Made by a program: the position numbers and the translations under genes. Positions 28,580 to 35,999 of a stretch of DNA of 64,000 bases are shown one piece after another. Every line of letters begins with the position of its first letter. Within the stretch, counting starts at the first letter, position 1. Source of the stretch: Lachnospiraceae bacterium (GTDB taxonomy: Bacteria > Bacillota > Clostridia > Lachnospirales > Lachnospiraceae). The notes beneath the pieces are model-generated. The model was not told the origin of the DNA. It searched no databases and was given only the letters and a program-made list of their open reading frames with translations. The stretch covers positions 1 through 64,000 of the forward strand of contig SVEN01000005.1 of assembly GCA_015057365.1 (NCBI GenBank), in the 5' to 3' direction.

Positions 28580-28726
28580 CGGAGCACATCCGTGCTCCGA
28601 AGGGTTCGAAGTCGTCTTCGTTTCACTTCGGTCCGTCCAATACTGACATCCACAGGATGTCATGGACCCTGCCGGCTCGGTCGGTGCTAAACGGTCTCCA
28701 CCGGAGACCAGCACCCCGTCTTGCGC
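28580..28726. repeat. Cluster of nested hairpins ending in a copy of the tRNA-Gly 3' end
   Basis: Four hairpin units lie back to back. P1: CGGAGCAC/GTGCTCCG (28580-28599). P2: outer CCGAAG/CTTCGG (28597-28631), inner CGAAG/CTTCG. P3: outer GGTCC/GGACC (28630-28668), inner GACATCC/GGATGTC. P4: outer GGTGCT/AGCACC (28683-28715), inner GGTCTCC/GGAGACC. It ends with CCCGTCTTGCGC (28715-28726), identical to the last 12 bases before the tRNA discriminator (28519-28530). GGGTTCGAA, the tRNA T-loop 9-mer, also recurs at 28602-28610. No open reading frame here is credible. It may be a degenerate tRNA duplicate, an attachment-site remnant, or a structured RNA. Confidence 0.6.
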
Positions 28727-28767
28727 ATTATTCTAGTCATGTTTATAGAGCGCAAGCACTCACGCTT

Positions 28768-29877
28768 CTATTTCGGTTTTACCACCAATGTATAGTGATT
28801 GATTGTTTCATCATAGATACGTATCTTGTCCGGCGACATGATTAATCCGTTATCTACCCATTCTAGGGTGTAGCCGGGAAGTTCCGGAAGAACAATGCGC
28901 TCCCATATCGGCATTGCCATCATATAGGTCATTGTGGTCTTAAATATTCCCATATCTAGCTGTACATCCAATACACACGGCACATACGCCTTTGTTCCTT
29001 CCTCGCTTCTTACCGTATAAGTTGCATACACCTCCAAGGTTTCACCCTTTTGTATCCCCAAATCAGAAAATGTTTTGCTACTGAAATTACTGTAATAATC
29101 AGACTTGTCAATAAAATAGGTACTGTCATACCAGCTTCTGTTTTTATCGTACCAACCGTTACAGGAAACCGTTACATCCTCTCCAAAAAAACTCTTTGCG
29201 CTATCCGAAACAGCACCGTTTTGCAGTAAATTCTCCCCGGCTGTTTTTAAATACTCACTCGTGCGCTCATTCAACATTGCCGTATCGGTTGCCGTTCCTT
29301 TTTTCGGCCACGAATATACAGACATCTTATTCAAGAAGTCCATAGCATCTGTTGCCTCTATGGTACTCATATCCTTTAAAATCAACGGCACATAGAATTT
29401 GACTGTCACCTCTGCTCCCGGTTTCGGTGTAGGCACCGGTGTCACCGTCGGCACAGGTACTTCTGTAGGGTCCGGAGATGCCGTCGGTTCAGGTACCTCT
29501 GTAGAGTCCGGAGATGCTGTCGGCACAGGCGCCTCTGTAGGGTCCGGAGATTCCGTCGATTCAGGTGTCTCTGTAGGGTCCGGAGATTCCGTCGGCACAG
29601 GCGTCTCTGTAGGGTCCGGAGATTCCGTCGGCACAGGCGTCTCTGTAGGGTCCGGGATTACGGTCGGTTCAGGCGTCTCTGTAGGGCCCAAGGTCACATT
29701 AACTTCCGCTTCCTCTGTCACGGCCGCTGTTGCCGTCGGTATGGGTGTCAATGCAGGTACCGACGCCTTGGTCGGCTCCGGTGTCACAAGTTCTTGTCCT
29801 ACCGGTTTTCCGCAAGCCGTCAATCCGAACATAACACATATTACAAGACTAAATATTACTCTTCTGCATTTCATCAT
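28768..29877 (-). CDS. Lipoprotein with Pro/Thr/Glu-rich repeat stalk
   Basis: The 369-residue protein has a lipoprotein signal with LTAC at residues 19-22, so it should be anchored on the outer face of the membrane. A low-complexity stalk (about 30-155) is built of 12-residue repeats of the form DPTETPVPTESP. A C-terminal domain of about 210 residues follows (from EVTVKFYVPLIL); I do not recognise it. The stalk would hold the domain away from the membrane in the wall. There is an in-frame 36-base DNA repeat, so copy number may vary. It is divergent from the tandem cyclophilin gene. Confidence 0.82.
   Translation of the reverse strand: MMKCRRVIFSLVICVMFGLTACGKPVGQELVTPEPTKASVPALTPIPTATAAVTEEAEVNVTLGPTETPEPTVIPDPTETPVPTESPDPTETPVPTESPDPTETPESTESPDPTEAPVPTASPDSTEVPEPTASPDPTEVPVPTVTPVPTPKPGAEVTVKFYVPLILKDMSTIEATDAMDFLNKMSVYSWPKKGTATDTAMLNERTSEYLKTAGENLLQNGAVSDSAKSFFGEDVTVSCNGWYDKNRSWYDSTYFIDKSDYYSNFSSKTFSDLGIQKGETLEVYATYTVRSEEGTKAYVPCVLDVQLDMGIFKTTMTYMMAMPIWERIVLPELPGYTLEWVDNGLIMSPDKIRIYDETINHYTLVVKPK
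29462..29677. repeat. Six tandem 36-base repeats inside the lipoprotein gene
   Basis: Units start at 29462, 29498, 29534, 29570, 29606 and 29642; the fourth and fifth are identical and the others differ at a few bases. A partial seventh unit starts at 29678. The length is a multiple of three, so repeat loss or gain keeps the frame. Each unit encodes 12 residues of the stalk. Confidence 0.9.
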
Positions 29878-30036
29878 TTGTACCGCCTCCCTTCGTTTCT
29901 TCCTTTATTTTATCATAATCATATCGGGCCGACAACTGCATTTTCAGCGCTTCTTTTCCCTTCAACACACTTTTAACACATTTGCCCTTTATACTGTATT
30001 TACTTTGTGCGGTCAGGCACATTTTAGGAGGATATT

Positions 30037-31248
30037 ATGAAAAAGAAACTTTTATCAGCCGTTTTACTTTCCGGATTAGTTCTGGCAGTTGCAGCCTGCG
30101 GAAAAAAAGATGACATTCCCCACACCAACGGTACTTCCACCGGATTATTAACTCAAGAGTCTGAGGATCTTCTGTCGGGGCAGTACGGTGTAGAAATCGA
30201 AATCGAGAAGTACGGTACCATTGCTCTTACTCTGGATGCGGACATCGCGCCGGTTTCCGTCACCAATTTTGTTAACCTTGCAAACGCTGATTTTTACGAT
30301 GGTTTAACCTTCCATCGTATTATGGACGGTTTTATGATGCAGGGCGGCGATCCGGAGGGTACCGGAATGGGCGGTTCTGCACAGAACATCAAAGGAGAAT
30401 TTGCCGCAAACGGTATTACAAACACCTTAAATCACACCCGCGGCGTCATCTCCATGGCACGCGCCAATGATCCGGACAGTGCCAGCTCACAGTTCTTCAT
30501 TGTACATGAGGATTCTACCTTCTTAGACGGCAATTACGCTGCCTTCGGTTGGGTTACGGACGGTATGGATATTGTAGATACCATTTGCACCTCTGCACCG
30601 GTCGTAGACAACAACGGTACGGTTCCTGCAAAAAATCAGCCGGTTATCAAAGATGTACGTGTCATCGGAGAACTTGGCAAAGATGCTTTATCCGCCAAGC
30701 CTACCCTACTGGACTCTTCCATGCTGACCAGAGACTCCGAGGGACTTCTTTCCGGTAAGCACAATGTTGAAATCGAAATCGAAGAATACGGCACTATTGC
30801 TCTTACCTTAGATGCGGATTTAGCTCCGGTTACCGTTACCAACTTTATTAATCTTGTAAAAGACGATTTTTACAACGGCATCACCTTCCATCGCATTATC
30901 AACGGTTTCATGATACAAGGCGGTGACCCGCAGGGTACCGGTATGGGCGGTTCTGAGCAAAAGATCCAGGGTGAGTTTATGACAAACGGCATCGTAAACA
31001 CTCTTTCCCATACACGAGGCGTCATTTCCATGGCCCGTACCAACGACCCGAACAGTGCCAGCTCCCAGTTCTTTATTATGCATCAGGATTCCCTTCACTT
31101 AGACGGTAGCTACGCTGCTTTCGGTCAGGTTACAAACGGTATCGAAATCGTAGATGCCATTTGTAAAGACACCCCGATACAGGATTCAAACGGCACCGTC
31201 CTGAAGGCAGACCAGCCAAAAATCAAAGAAATTCGTATCGTAGAATAA
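30037..31248 (+). CDS. Lipoprotein with two tandem cyclophilin (PPIase) domains
   Basis: The 403-residue protein has a lipoprotein signal (VAAC, Cys21). Two cyclophilin domains of about 175 residues follow (about 38-212 and 229-403), roughly 70% identical by eye. Both keep the catalytic and ligand residues: FHRI, QGGDP, SMAR, SSQFFI and AAFG. Cyclophilins isomerise peptidyl-prolyl bonds; here folding of exported proteins is likely. A single domain is usual in bacterial lipoprotein cyclophilins, so this is an internal duplication. SD AGGAGG precedes the ATG and a terminator follows. Confidence 0.93.
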   Translation: MKKKLLSAVLLSGLVLAVAACGKKDDIPHTNGTSTGLLTQESEDLLSGQYGVEIEIEKYGTIALTLDADIAPVSVTNFVNLANADFYDGLTFHRIMDGFMMQGGDPEGTGMGGSAQNIKGEFAANGITNTLNHTRGVISMARANDPDSASSQFFIVHEDSTFLDGNYAAFGWVTDGMDIVDTICTSAPVVDNNGTVPAKNQPVIKDVRVIGELGKDALSAKPTLLDSSMLTRDSEGLLSGKHNVEIEIEEYGTIALTLDADLAPVTVTNFINLVKDDFYNGITFHRIINGFMIQGGDPQGTGMGGSEQKIQGEFMTNGIVNTLSHTRGVISMARTNDPNSASSQFFIMHQDSLHLDGSYAAFGQVTNGIEIVDAICKDTPIQDSNGTVLKADQPKIKEIRIVE

Positions 31249-31271
31249 GTATCACAAAAATTACTATTTAA

Positions 31272-31344
31272 AACCCCGATGCCAAAGCATCCGTTCTACA
31301 CATTCCGTAGACAGGAGCCTCAGGCATCGGGGTTATTTTTTTCT
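31272..31344 (+). terminator. Terminator after the cyclophilin gene
   Basis: AACCCCGATGCC and GGCATCGGGGTT are perfect complements separated by 39 bases and are followed by ATTTTTTTTC. Confidence 0.8.
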
Positions 31345-31474
31345 GTCATTTTTTCAAAAATTTTATATTTTGTTTTATCGTATAACCATTTCCATTATTT
31401 TATTCACCACCTTAGGAATGAGACAACTCCACAATACAAACACTATCGAAAACAACCGAAAGGCGGTGAAAACT

Positions 31475-31771
31475 ATGTCTCACATCGAAGACAGCACACA
31501 AACCCACAGCGCACCTCAAAAACTAAAAAGCGCCCGCAGAAAACAGCGTGACAATGTCAAACGTACCGTAGAAGTATTCGAAGCTTCCACTCCCATGGAG
31601 GACGATTTCCCGGACATTGATACTATGCAGGTCAGTTCTGCAACGGAGCTTACCGGTATGATGTATCGTCCGCCGATTACCACTGCGGAACTGGAATCTT
31701 ACCACGACTTATACGATATTCAGTACGAGCCTGCAGCGGCAAAACAAGGTGTAAAGAATGAAATAAAGTAG
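31475..31771 (+). CDS. Small protein of unknown function
   Basis: I do not recognise this 98-residue soluble protein. It has a basic first third (KLKSARRKQRDNVKR) and an acidic C-terminal two-thirds (MEDDFPDIDTM, then YRPPITTAELESYHDLYDIQYEP). The frame is open to 31370, but the ATG at 31475 follows AAAGGCGG at 8 bases and is favoured. The charge layout could suit nucleic-acid or protein binding, but nothing more can be said. Confidence 0.6.
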   Translation: MSHIEDSTQTHSAPQKLKSARRKQRDNVKRTVEVFEASTPMEDDFPDIDTMQVSSATELTGMMYRPPITTAELESYHDLYDIQYEPAAAKQGVKNEIK

Positions 31772-31808
31772 TTATGTGCAGGCGACACGCCCTGCGCTTC
31801 CCACGCAC

Positions 31809-31842
31809 AAGGAGCCTCCTGCTTGTCCGCAGAAGGCTCCTT
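31809..31842. terminator. Hairpin between convergent genes
   Basis: AAGGAGCCT-C-CTGC and GCAG-A-AGGCTCCTT close the loop TTGTCC. The T-run after it is short on both strands (TTTATAGG on plus), so it is a weaker terminator candidate for the gene ending at 31771 or for purC. Confidence 0.5.
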
Positions 31843-31866
31843 TATAGGATTACTCTATTCCTTTTA

Positions 31867-32550
31867 TTATCTGTTCAGAATAAGCTTGGTCAGCTCAACC
31901 GGCTCTACAATCTTGCCGTCCTTGTAAACACGCATGTTACCGGAAGCGATTTCGTCGATTAAGATAACCTCGTTGTTGTTGTAACCGAACTCAAACTTGA
32001 TATCCCAAAGATCAAGACCGATGGACTTTAAGTCGTCAGCAACAATCTTGGTAATCTTTAAGGTCTGCTCCTTCATGCTTGCAAACATCTCCGGAGTCAT
32101 AATACCGAGAGCTGCAAGACCCTCACCGGTTACAAGCGGATCGCCGAGAGCATCATTCTTAAACGTACACTCAACATAACCGCCTTCTAAAACGGTACCG
32201 TCAGCCATGTACTCGCCGTATCTGCGAATGAAGCTACCGGTAGCAACCAGACGGCAGATAACCTCAAGACCATGACCAAATACAGTAGCAGGAAGAACTT
32301 CCATGGTAGCGTTCTCAACATCAGCACCTACATAATGAGTCTTGATACCGGCCTTCTTTAATAACTCGAAATAGTGAATGGAAGTCTGAAGATTCGCCTT
32401 ACCGATACCCTCGATAGTTAAACCTACGGCATTCTCGCCCGGATCAAAAACACCGTCTTTACCGGTACAATCGTCCTTAAACTTAAGCATTACATTACCG
32501 TTGTCGAGAGCATAAACATCTTTTGTCTTACCTTCATATACCTTTTTCAT
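31867..32550 (-). CDS. purC: SAICAR synthetase
   Basis: PurC joins aspartate to CAIR in purine synthesis using ATP. The 227-residue protein begins [15 protein letters not shown] and has [41 protein letters not shown] and [19 protein letters not shown]. Two ATGs are near the AGGAGG site; the inner one at 32550 has 8 bases of spacing and is chosen, the outer has only 2. It is a lone gene with its own promoter, away from purL and the AICAR genes. Confidence 0.95.
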   Translation of the reverse strand: MKKVYEGKTKDVYALDNGNVMLKFKDDCTGKDGVFDPGENAVGLTIEGIGKANLQTSIHYFELLKKAGIKTHYVGADVENATMEVLPATVFGHGLEVICRLVATGSFIRRYGEYMADGTVLEGGYVECTFKNDALGDPLVTGEGLAALGIMTPEMFASMKEQTLKITKIVADDLKSIGLDLWDIKFEFGYNNNEVILIDEIASGNMRVYKDGKIVEPVELTKLILNR

Positions 32551-32600
32551 TTTCATATCCTCCTGCGTTGGGAATAAAGATTGTTTCAAATAACATAGAT

Positions 32601-32629
32601 ACTATATCACAATTTTTTCCGGTTGACAA
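32601..32629 (-). promoter_or_regulatory. Promoter of purC
   Basis: Minus-strand TTGTCA (32624-32629) and TATAGT (32601-32606) are separated by 17 bases. Confidence 0.7.
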
Positions 32630-32664
32630 TTTATTTTTTTACAGAAATATAATTTTTTTTAAGA

Positions 32665-32693
32665 TAGACAGTTCTTCCCCCGTGTGATACAAT
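32665..32693 (+). promoter_or_regulatory. Promoter of the MATE transporter gene
   Basis: TAGACA (32665-32670) and TACAAT (32688-32693) are separated by 17 bases, 36 bases upstream of the start. Confidence 0.6.
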
Positions 32694-32729
32694 ATTTCTT
32701 GTGCAAAATTACAAGAAGAAGGTTTAATT

Positions 32730-34106
32730 ATGAAGAAAGAATGGAAATTAAAAGAGTATCTGGGTGATAAAGAGCTCTATCTTAAAATGTTAAAAATCGC
32801 AATTCCGATTTCACTACAATCCTTAATTACAGTCGGCATCAACCTGATGGACACCATCATGCTAAGCAAAATGGGAGACGCGCAGATTTCCGCATCCTCT
32901 TTAGCCGGCCAGTTTATCAACCTGTTTATGATATGCTGTATGGGTATCGGTATGGGAGCTTCCGTGCTGACCTCCCGGTTCTGGGGCATGCAGGATAAGC
33001 ATTCCTTAAAGAAAACGATTACGATTATGCTACGCTTTGTGGTAATCTTTTCCTCTATTTTTACTACGATTACCATTATCTCACCGGAATGGATTATGCG
33101 TATTTATTCCGATGAAACACCGATTATCGCTCACGGTATTACCTATCTGAAATGGATGATTCCGACCTACATTTGTACCGGTCTTTCCCTGACCTGCACC
33201 ATCGTACTTCGTACGGTCGGTCAGGTGCGAATTCCGCTGTACTGCTCCATCTCCGCATTTTTTATCAATGTATTTTTTAACTGGGTGTTTATTTTCGGTA
33301 AGCTCGGAGCCCCTCGTATGGAAATCGGCGGCGCTGCTCTCGGCACCTTAATTGCCCGTGTATTTGAACTTATGTTTATTTGCGGCTACTTCTTCTTTAT
33401 TGATAAACGTATACGCTACCGCTTAAAAGATATCTTCATGAAGTGCCGTGACCTTTTAGGTGAATACATACGTATCAGTATCCCGGTATTAATCAGCGAC
33501 GGACTTTTAGCCTTCGGCAACAACACCGTTGCCATGATTATGGGTCGTATCGGCGAAACCTTCGTGGCCGCAAACTCCGTGACCACCGTGGTACAGCAGT
33601 TAAGCTCTGTTCTTACCACCGGTGTCTGCAACGCCAGCGGAATTATTACCGGTCATACCATGGGAGAAGGCGATATCAAAAAAGCCCAAAAACAAGGTTA
33701 TACCTTCCTGTTCATCGGTTTTATCATCGGTTGCTTCTCCGCACTGGTCATCTTCCTACTGCGAAGTCCGATTATCAACTATTACGACGTATCAGCGGAA
33801 GCCAAAGCAATTGCATGGGATTTGATGAACGCCATTATTATCATCAATATCTTCCAGTCCATGAACTCCATCCTGACAAAAGGTGTGCTCCGGGCCGGCG
33901 GCGATACCACCTTCCTTATGGCGGGCGACATCCTGTTCCTGTGGGTAGCCTCCATTCCGCTGGGTGGTCTCGCAGGGCTGAAATGGGGCTTACCGTCCTT
34001 CTGGATTTATACATTTTTGAAAATCGACCAGATTATCAAATGTGTCTGGTGTTACTTCCGTTTACGTAGCGGCAAATGGTTAAAGAAAATCAAAGGACAG
34101 GCGTAA
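32730..34106 (+). CDS. MATE-family efflux transporter
   Basis: The 458-residue protein has about 12 membrane segments in two halves, beginning IAIPISLQSLITVGINLMDTIMLSKMG, the MATE N-terminal pattern (key residues P-I-S-L-Q and D-T-I-M). It would export drugs or cationic metabolites in exchange for sodium or protons. The start ATG follows AAGAAGG. It is divergent from purC, 179 bases away, and has its own terminator. The substrate is unknown. Confidence 0.9.
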   Translation: MKKEWKLKEYLGDKELYLKMLKIAIPISLQSLITVGINLMDTIMLSKMGDAQISASSLAGQFINLFMICCMGIGMGASVLTSRFWGMQDKHSLKKTITIMLRFVVIFSSIFTTITIISPEWIMRIYSDETPIIAHGITYLKWMIPTYICTGLSLTCTIVLRTVGQVRIPLYCSISAFFINVFFNWVFIFGKLGAPRMEIGGAALGTLIARVFELMFICGYFFFIDKRIRYRLKDIFMKCRDLLGEYIRISIPVLISDGLLAFGNNTVAMIMGRIGETFVAANSVTTVVQQLSSVLTTGVCNASGIITGHTMGEGDIKKAQKQGYTFLFIGFIIGCFSALVIFLLRSPIINYYDVSAEAKAIAWDLMNAIIIINIFQSMNSILTKGVLRAGGDTTFLMAGDILFLWVASIPLGGLAGLKWGLPSFWIYTFLKIDQIIKCVWCYFRLRSGKWLKKIKGQA

Positions 34107-34123
34107 TGCCTGTCCTTTTGTTT
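34092..34123 (+). terminator. Terminator after the MATE gene
   Basis: AAAGGACAGGC and GCCTGTCCTTT close the loop GTAAT and are followed by TGTTTG. The hairpin overlaps the stop codon. Confidence 0.75.
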
Positions 34124-34192
34124 GTCTGATACTATATTGATTTCCTTAAATCCTGTTAACTTGTTTAGGTATCCTTTCCTTTTGTTTATCGG

Positions 34193-34720
34193 TTATACCT
34201 CATAGCAATCAAAAGATGCCTCGGTTGGGGTTACACGGAAGTCGATGGCAAAATCCCAATAATCCATATAATCAATGATTCTTACTCTGTCACCGGTTGT
34301 ATAGCTAAGGCTACCATCGGTGTTTACAATTCTGCCGTAGAATCTATCCGCATCATAAGTAGATAATCGTCTTACCGTAATTGTACGCTGATATAAATGT
34401 ACCTTTCCATCGGTATAGTGCCACACAATGCACACTGCGTCAGCGCGTGCTACCCAGGTGTCATCCAAATAAATATTAAAGGCCCTAGAATATTCATATG
34501 CTGTGTACGATTCTGCGGTCGACATCGGTAAGTTTATATTACTTCCAATATTATCTACGCTTAAACTTGATAGTGCCTCTATCTCCGCTTCCGATAGCTC
34601 TCTTACCCTCATTTCTTCCGCCATTACGGTTACATTATCTTCTGATGCATACGCAAGAGATGGTTGTACAAATATTAATATAGTAAGCATCAGCGCAAAA
34701 AACATTTTAAGTTTCTTCAT
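34193..34720 (-). CDS. Secreted protein of unknown function
   Basis: The 175-residue protein has a signal peptide (KKLKMFFALMLTILIFVQPSLAYA pattern, cleavage probably after AYA at about 25) and a soluble domain with two cysteines (about 97 and 172) that could form a disulphide. I do not recognise the domain. It follows the M56 protease gene by 22 bases with AAGGAGG, so it is cotranscribed and may be a substrate or ligand-binding partner of that protease. Confidence 0.75.
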   Translation of the reverse strand: MKKLKMFFALMLTILIFVQPSLAYASEDNVTVMAEEMRVRELSEAEIEALSSLSVDNIGSNINLPMSTAESYTAYEYSRAFNIYLDDTWVARADAVCIVWHYTDGKVHLYQRTITVRRLSTYDADRFYGRIVNTDGSLSYTTGDRVRIIDYMDYWDFAIDFRVTPTEASFDCYEV

Positions 34721-34742
34721 AACTGCCTCCTTATCAGTCGTA

Positions 34743-35702
34743 TTATTCTATTTTTACCTTTGTTACTTCTTCCTTTAGCATATCCTCACCCATTATAGTC
34801 ACCTTCCTTTGTTTTCCCTCGTTCTTAGCTAATTCCCCATGCACTACCCTCGGCACTTGCCACGATATCGGAATTGCTATCACTATAAACAGACAACAAA
34901 GAATTACTGCAAAAATGCAAGGTTTCTTTCCCGCTTGTCTATAGTTCATCACATTTCTGATTCGAGTTTTTATTTCTCCGTTTCCATAGCCAATGGCAAC
35001 GCCACGGACTTTGCTGACTTGAAAGGAGACTTCCACCAGAGCACGTGCATACTCTTCTTTGAAGTCTTCGCCTTTTTTTCGTAAGACCGCTTCATCACAT
35101 GCTTCTTCCATATCATTGATAAACATACGATAGGCAAACCATAGAATCGGCTGAAACCAGAACAGTCCCAGAAGACCTATCGCAATATATTTCATCCAGA
35201 TATCCCGTCTGGCAATATGGACACTTTCATGTAATATCACCGATTCGTAATACTCTTCTTTTAGCGAAAGCGGCAAGTAAATTTTCGGACAGATGATTCC
35301 CAATGTAAACGGTGACCGGATCCTTTCGGCAATATATATACCGTCCCTCAGACGAATACTTCCTATCAACCGCCTTAAAAATAGAATGTATGAATATGTC
35401 ATCCCGAAAATCACAATCAGCGAACCGCCAACCCAAAAACTTTTCATAATCTGTACTGTTTTTTCCGCAACCATCACTTTCGGTGCTCCATATACACGGT
35501 CTGCAATGTCTTTGCTAAAATTTGACCATATAATTTCACACAGATTATACCCAATATTCACCGGTATCGCCATCCAAAGCAGATAAGAAAACAGTCTCGG
35601 AACCTTCTTACGCAGCAGGAATCGAAGGGGTAACAGGCACAGAACAATAACGCCCAGTTCCATTCCCCGGCTGAATATCCATAAAAAAGCAACATTCGAC
35701 AT
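34743..35702 (-). CDS. M56 (BlaR1/MecR1-type) membrane metalloprotease
   Basis: The 319-residue protein has four or five membrane segments and the zinc motif HESVH at 158-162, followed by EEACDEAVLRKKG, the M56 pattern. Unlike BlaR1 it has only about 40 residues after the last membrane segment, so there is no penicillin-sensor domain. The frame is open to 35744, but the ATG at 35702 follows AGAGG. In BlaR1 systems a BlaI repressor gene is normally adjacent; here the neighbour is a secreted unknown protein, and the only BlaI-like gene is at 60.5 kb. Confidence 0.87.
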   Translation of the reverse strand: MSNVAFLWIFSRGMELGVIVLCLLPLRFLLRKKVPRLFSYLLWMAIPVNIGYNLCEIIWSNFSKDIADRVYGAPKVMVAEKTVQIMKSFWVGGSLIVIFGMTYSYILFLRRLIGSIRLRDGIYIAERIRSPFTLGIICPKIYLPLSLKEEYYESVILHESVHIARRDIWMKYIAIGLLGLFWFQPILWFAYRMFINDMEEACDEAVLRKKGEDFKEEYARALVEVSFQVSKVRGVAIGYGNGEIKTRIRNVMNYRQAGKKPCIFAVILCCLFIVIAIPISWQVPRVVHGELAKNEGKQRKVTIMGEDMLKEEVTKVKIE

Positions 35703-35877
35703 AAATGTACCTCTTTTGTATTTTTTGATTTTATCTTTTGTCACATTTTATCGGATATCCATCCGAATTTTCACGTGAAAATCTATCCCAGGTAAACTGA
35801 GTGTAACATAGAGCTTACTCTCCGTCAACCAACCATAGTTTGGTTTATTCTCCATGGCGTAGTTTAGTTTTGTTAGA

Positions 35878-35899
35878 GTTTAGCGCAATTTCGCTAAAC
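35878..35899. repeat. Short inverted repeat upstream of the M56 gene
   Basis: GTTTAGCG and CGCTAAAC flank CAATTT. Near-copies of TAGTTTAGTTT lie just before it (35837-35870). There is no T-run; an operator is possible. The rest of the 297-base gap holds the purL terminator and no gene. Confidence 0.35.
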
Positions 35900-35929
35900 G
35901 CAGGACATCTACGCTTTTTAAATTTATTT

Positions 35930-35968
35930 CGACAAAACAAAGAGGCACAGGAACTTATCCTGTGCCTC
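35930..35968 (-). terminator. Terminator after purL
   Basis: On the minus strand GAGGCACAGGA and TCCTGTGCCTC close TAAGT and are followed by TTTGTTTTGT. Confidence 0.8.
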
Positions 35969-35999
35969 AAACTATTTCTTACTGTTAGCCAAAGAGCTC

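Noticed and set aside
28471..28653. Minus-strand 60-codon frame across tRNA-Gly
   Set aside because: It is antisense to the tRNA; such frames ending in RTRDPRLGKAILHH-like sequence are recurrent annotation artefacts of tRNA-Gly regions.
29462..29677. 36-base repeats resembling CRISPR repeat length
   Set aside because: Units are directly contiguous with no spacers and lie in frame inside a coding gene; no cas genes are near.
29399..30040. Plus-strand 213-codon Gly/Ser/Val-rich frame
   Set aside because: It is the mirror of the Pro/Thr repeat region of the lipoprotein gene; the low-complexity composition comes from the opposite strand and there is no suitable ribosome site.
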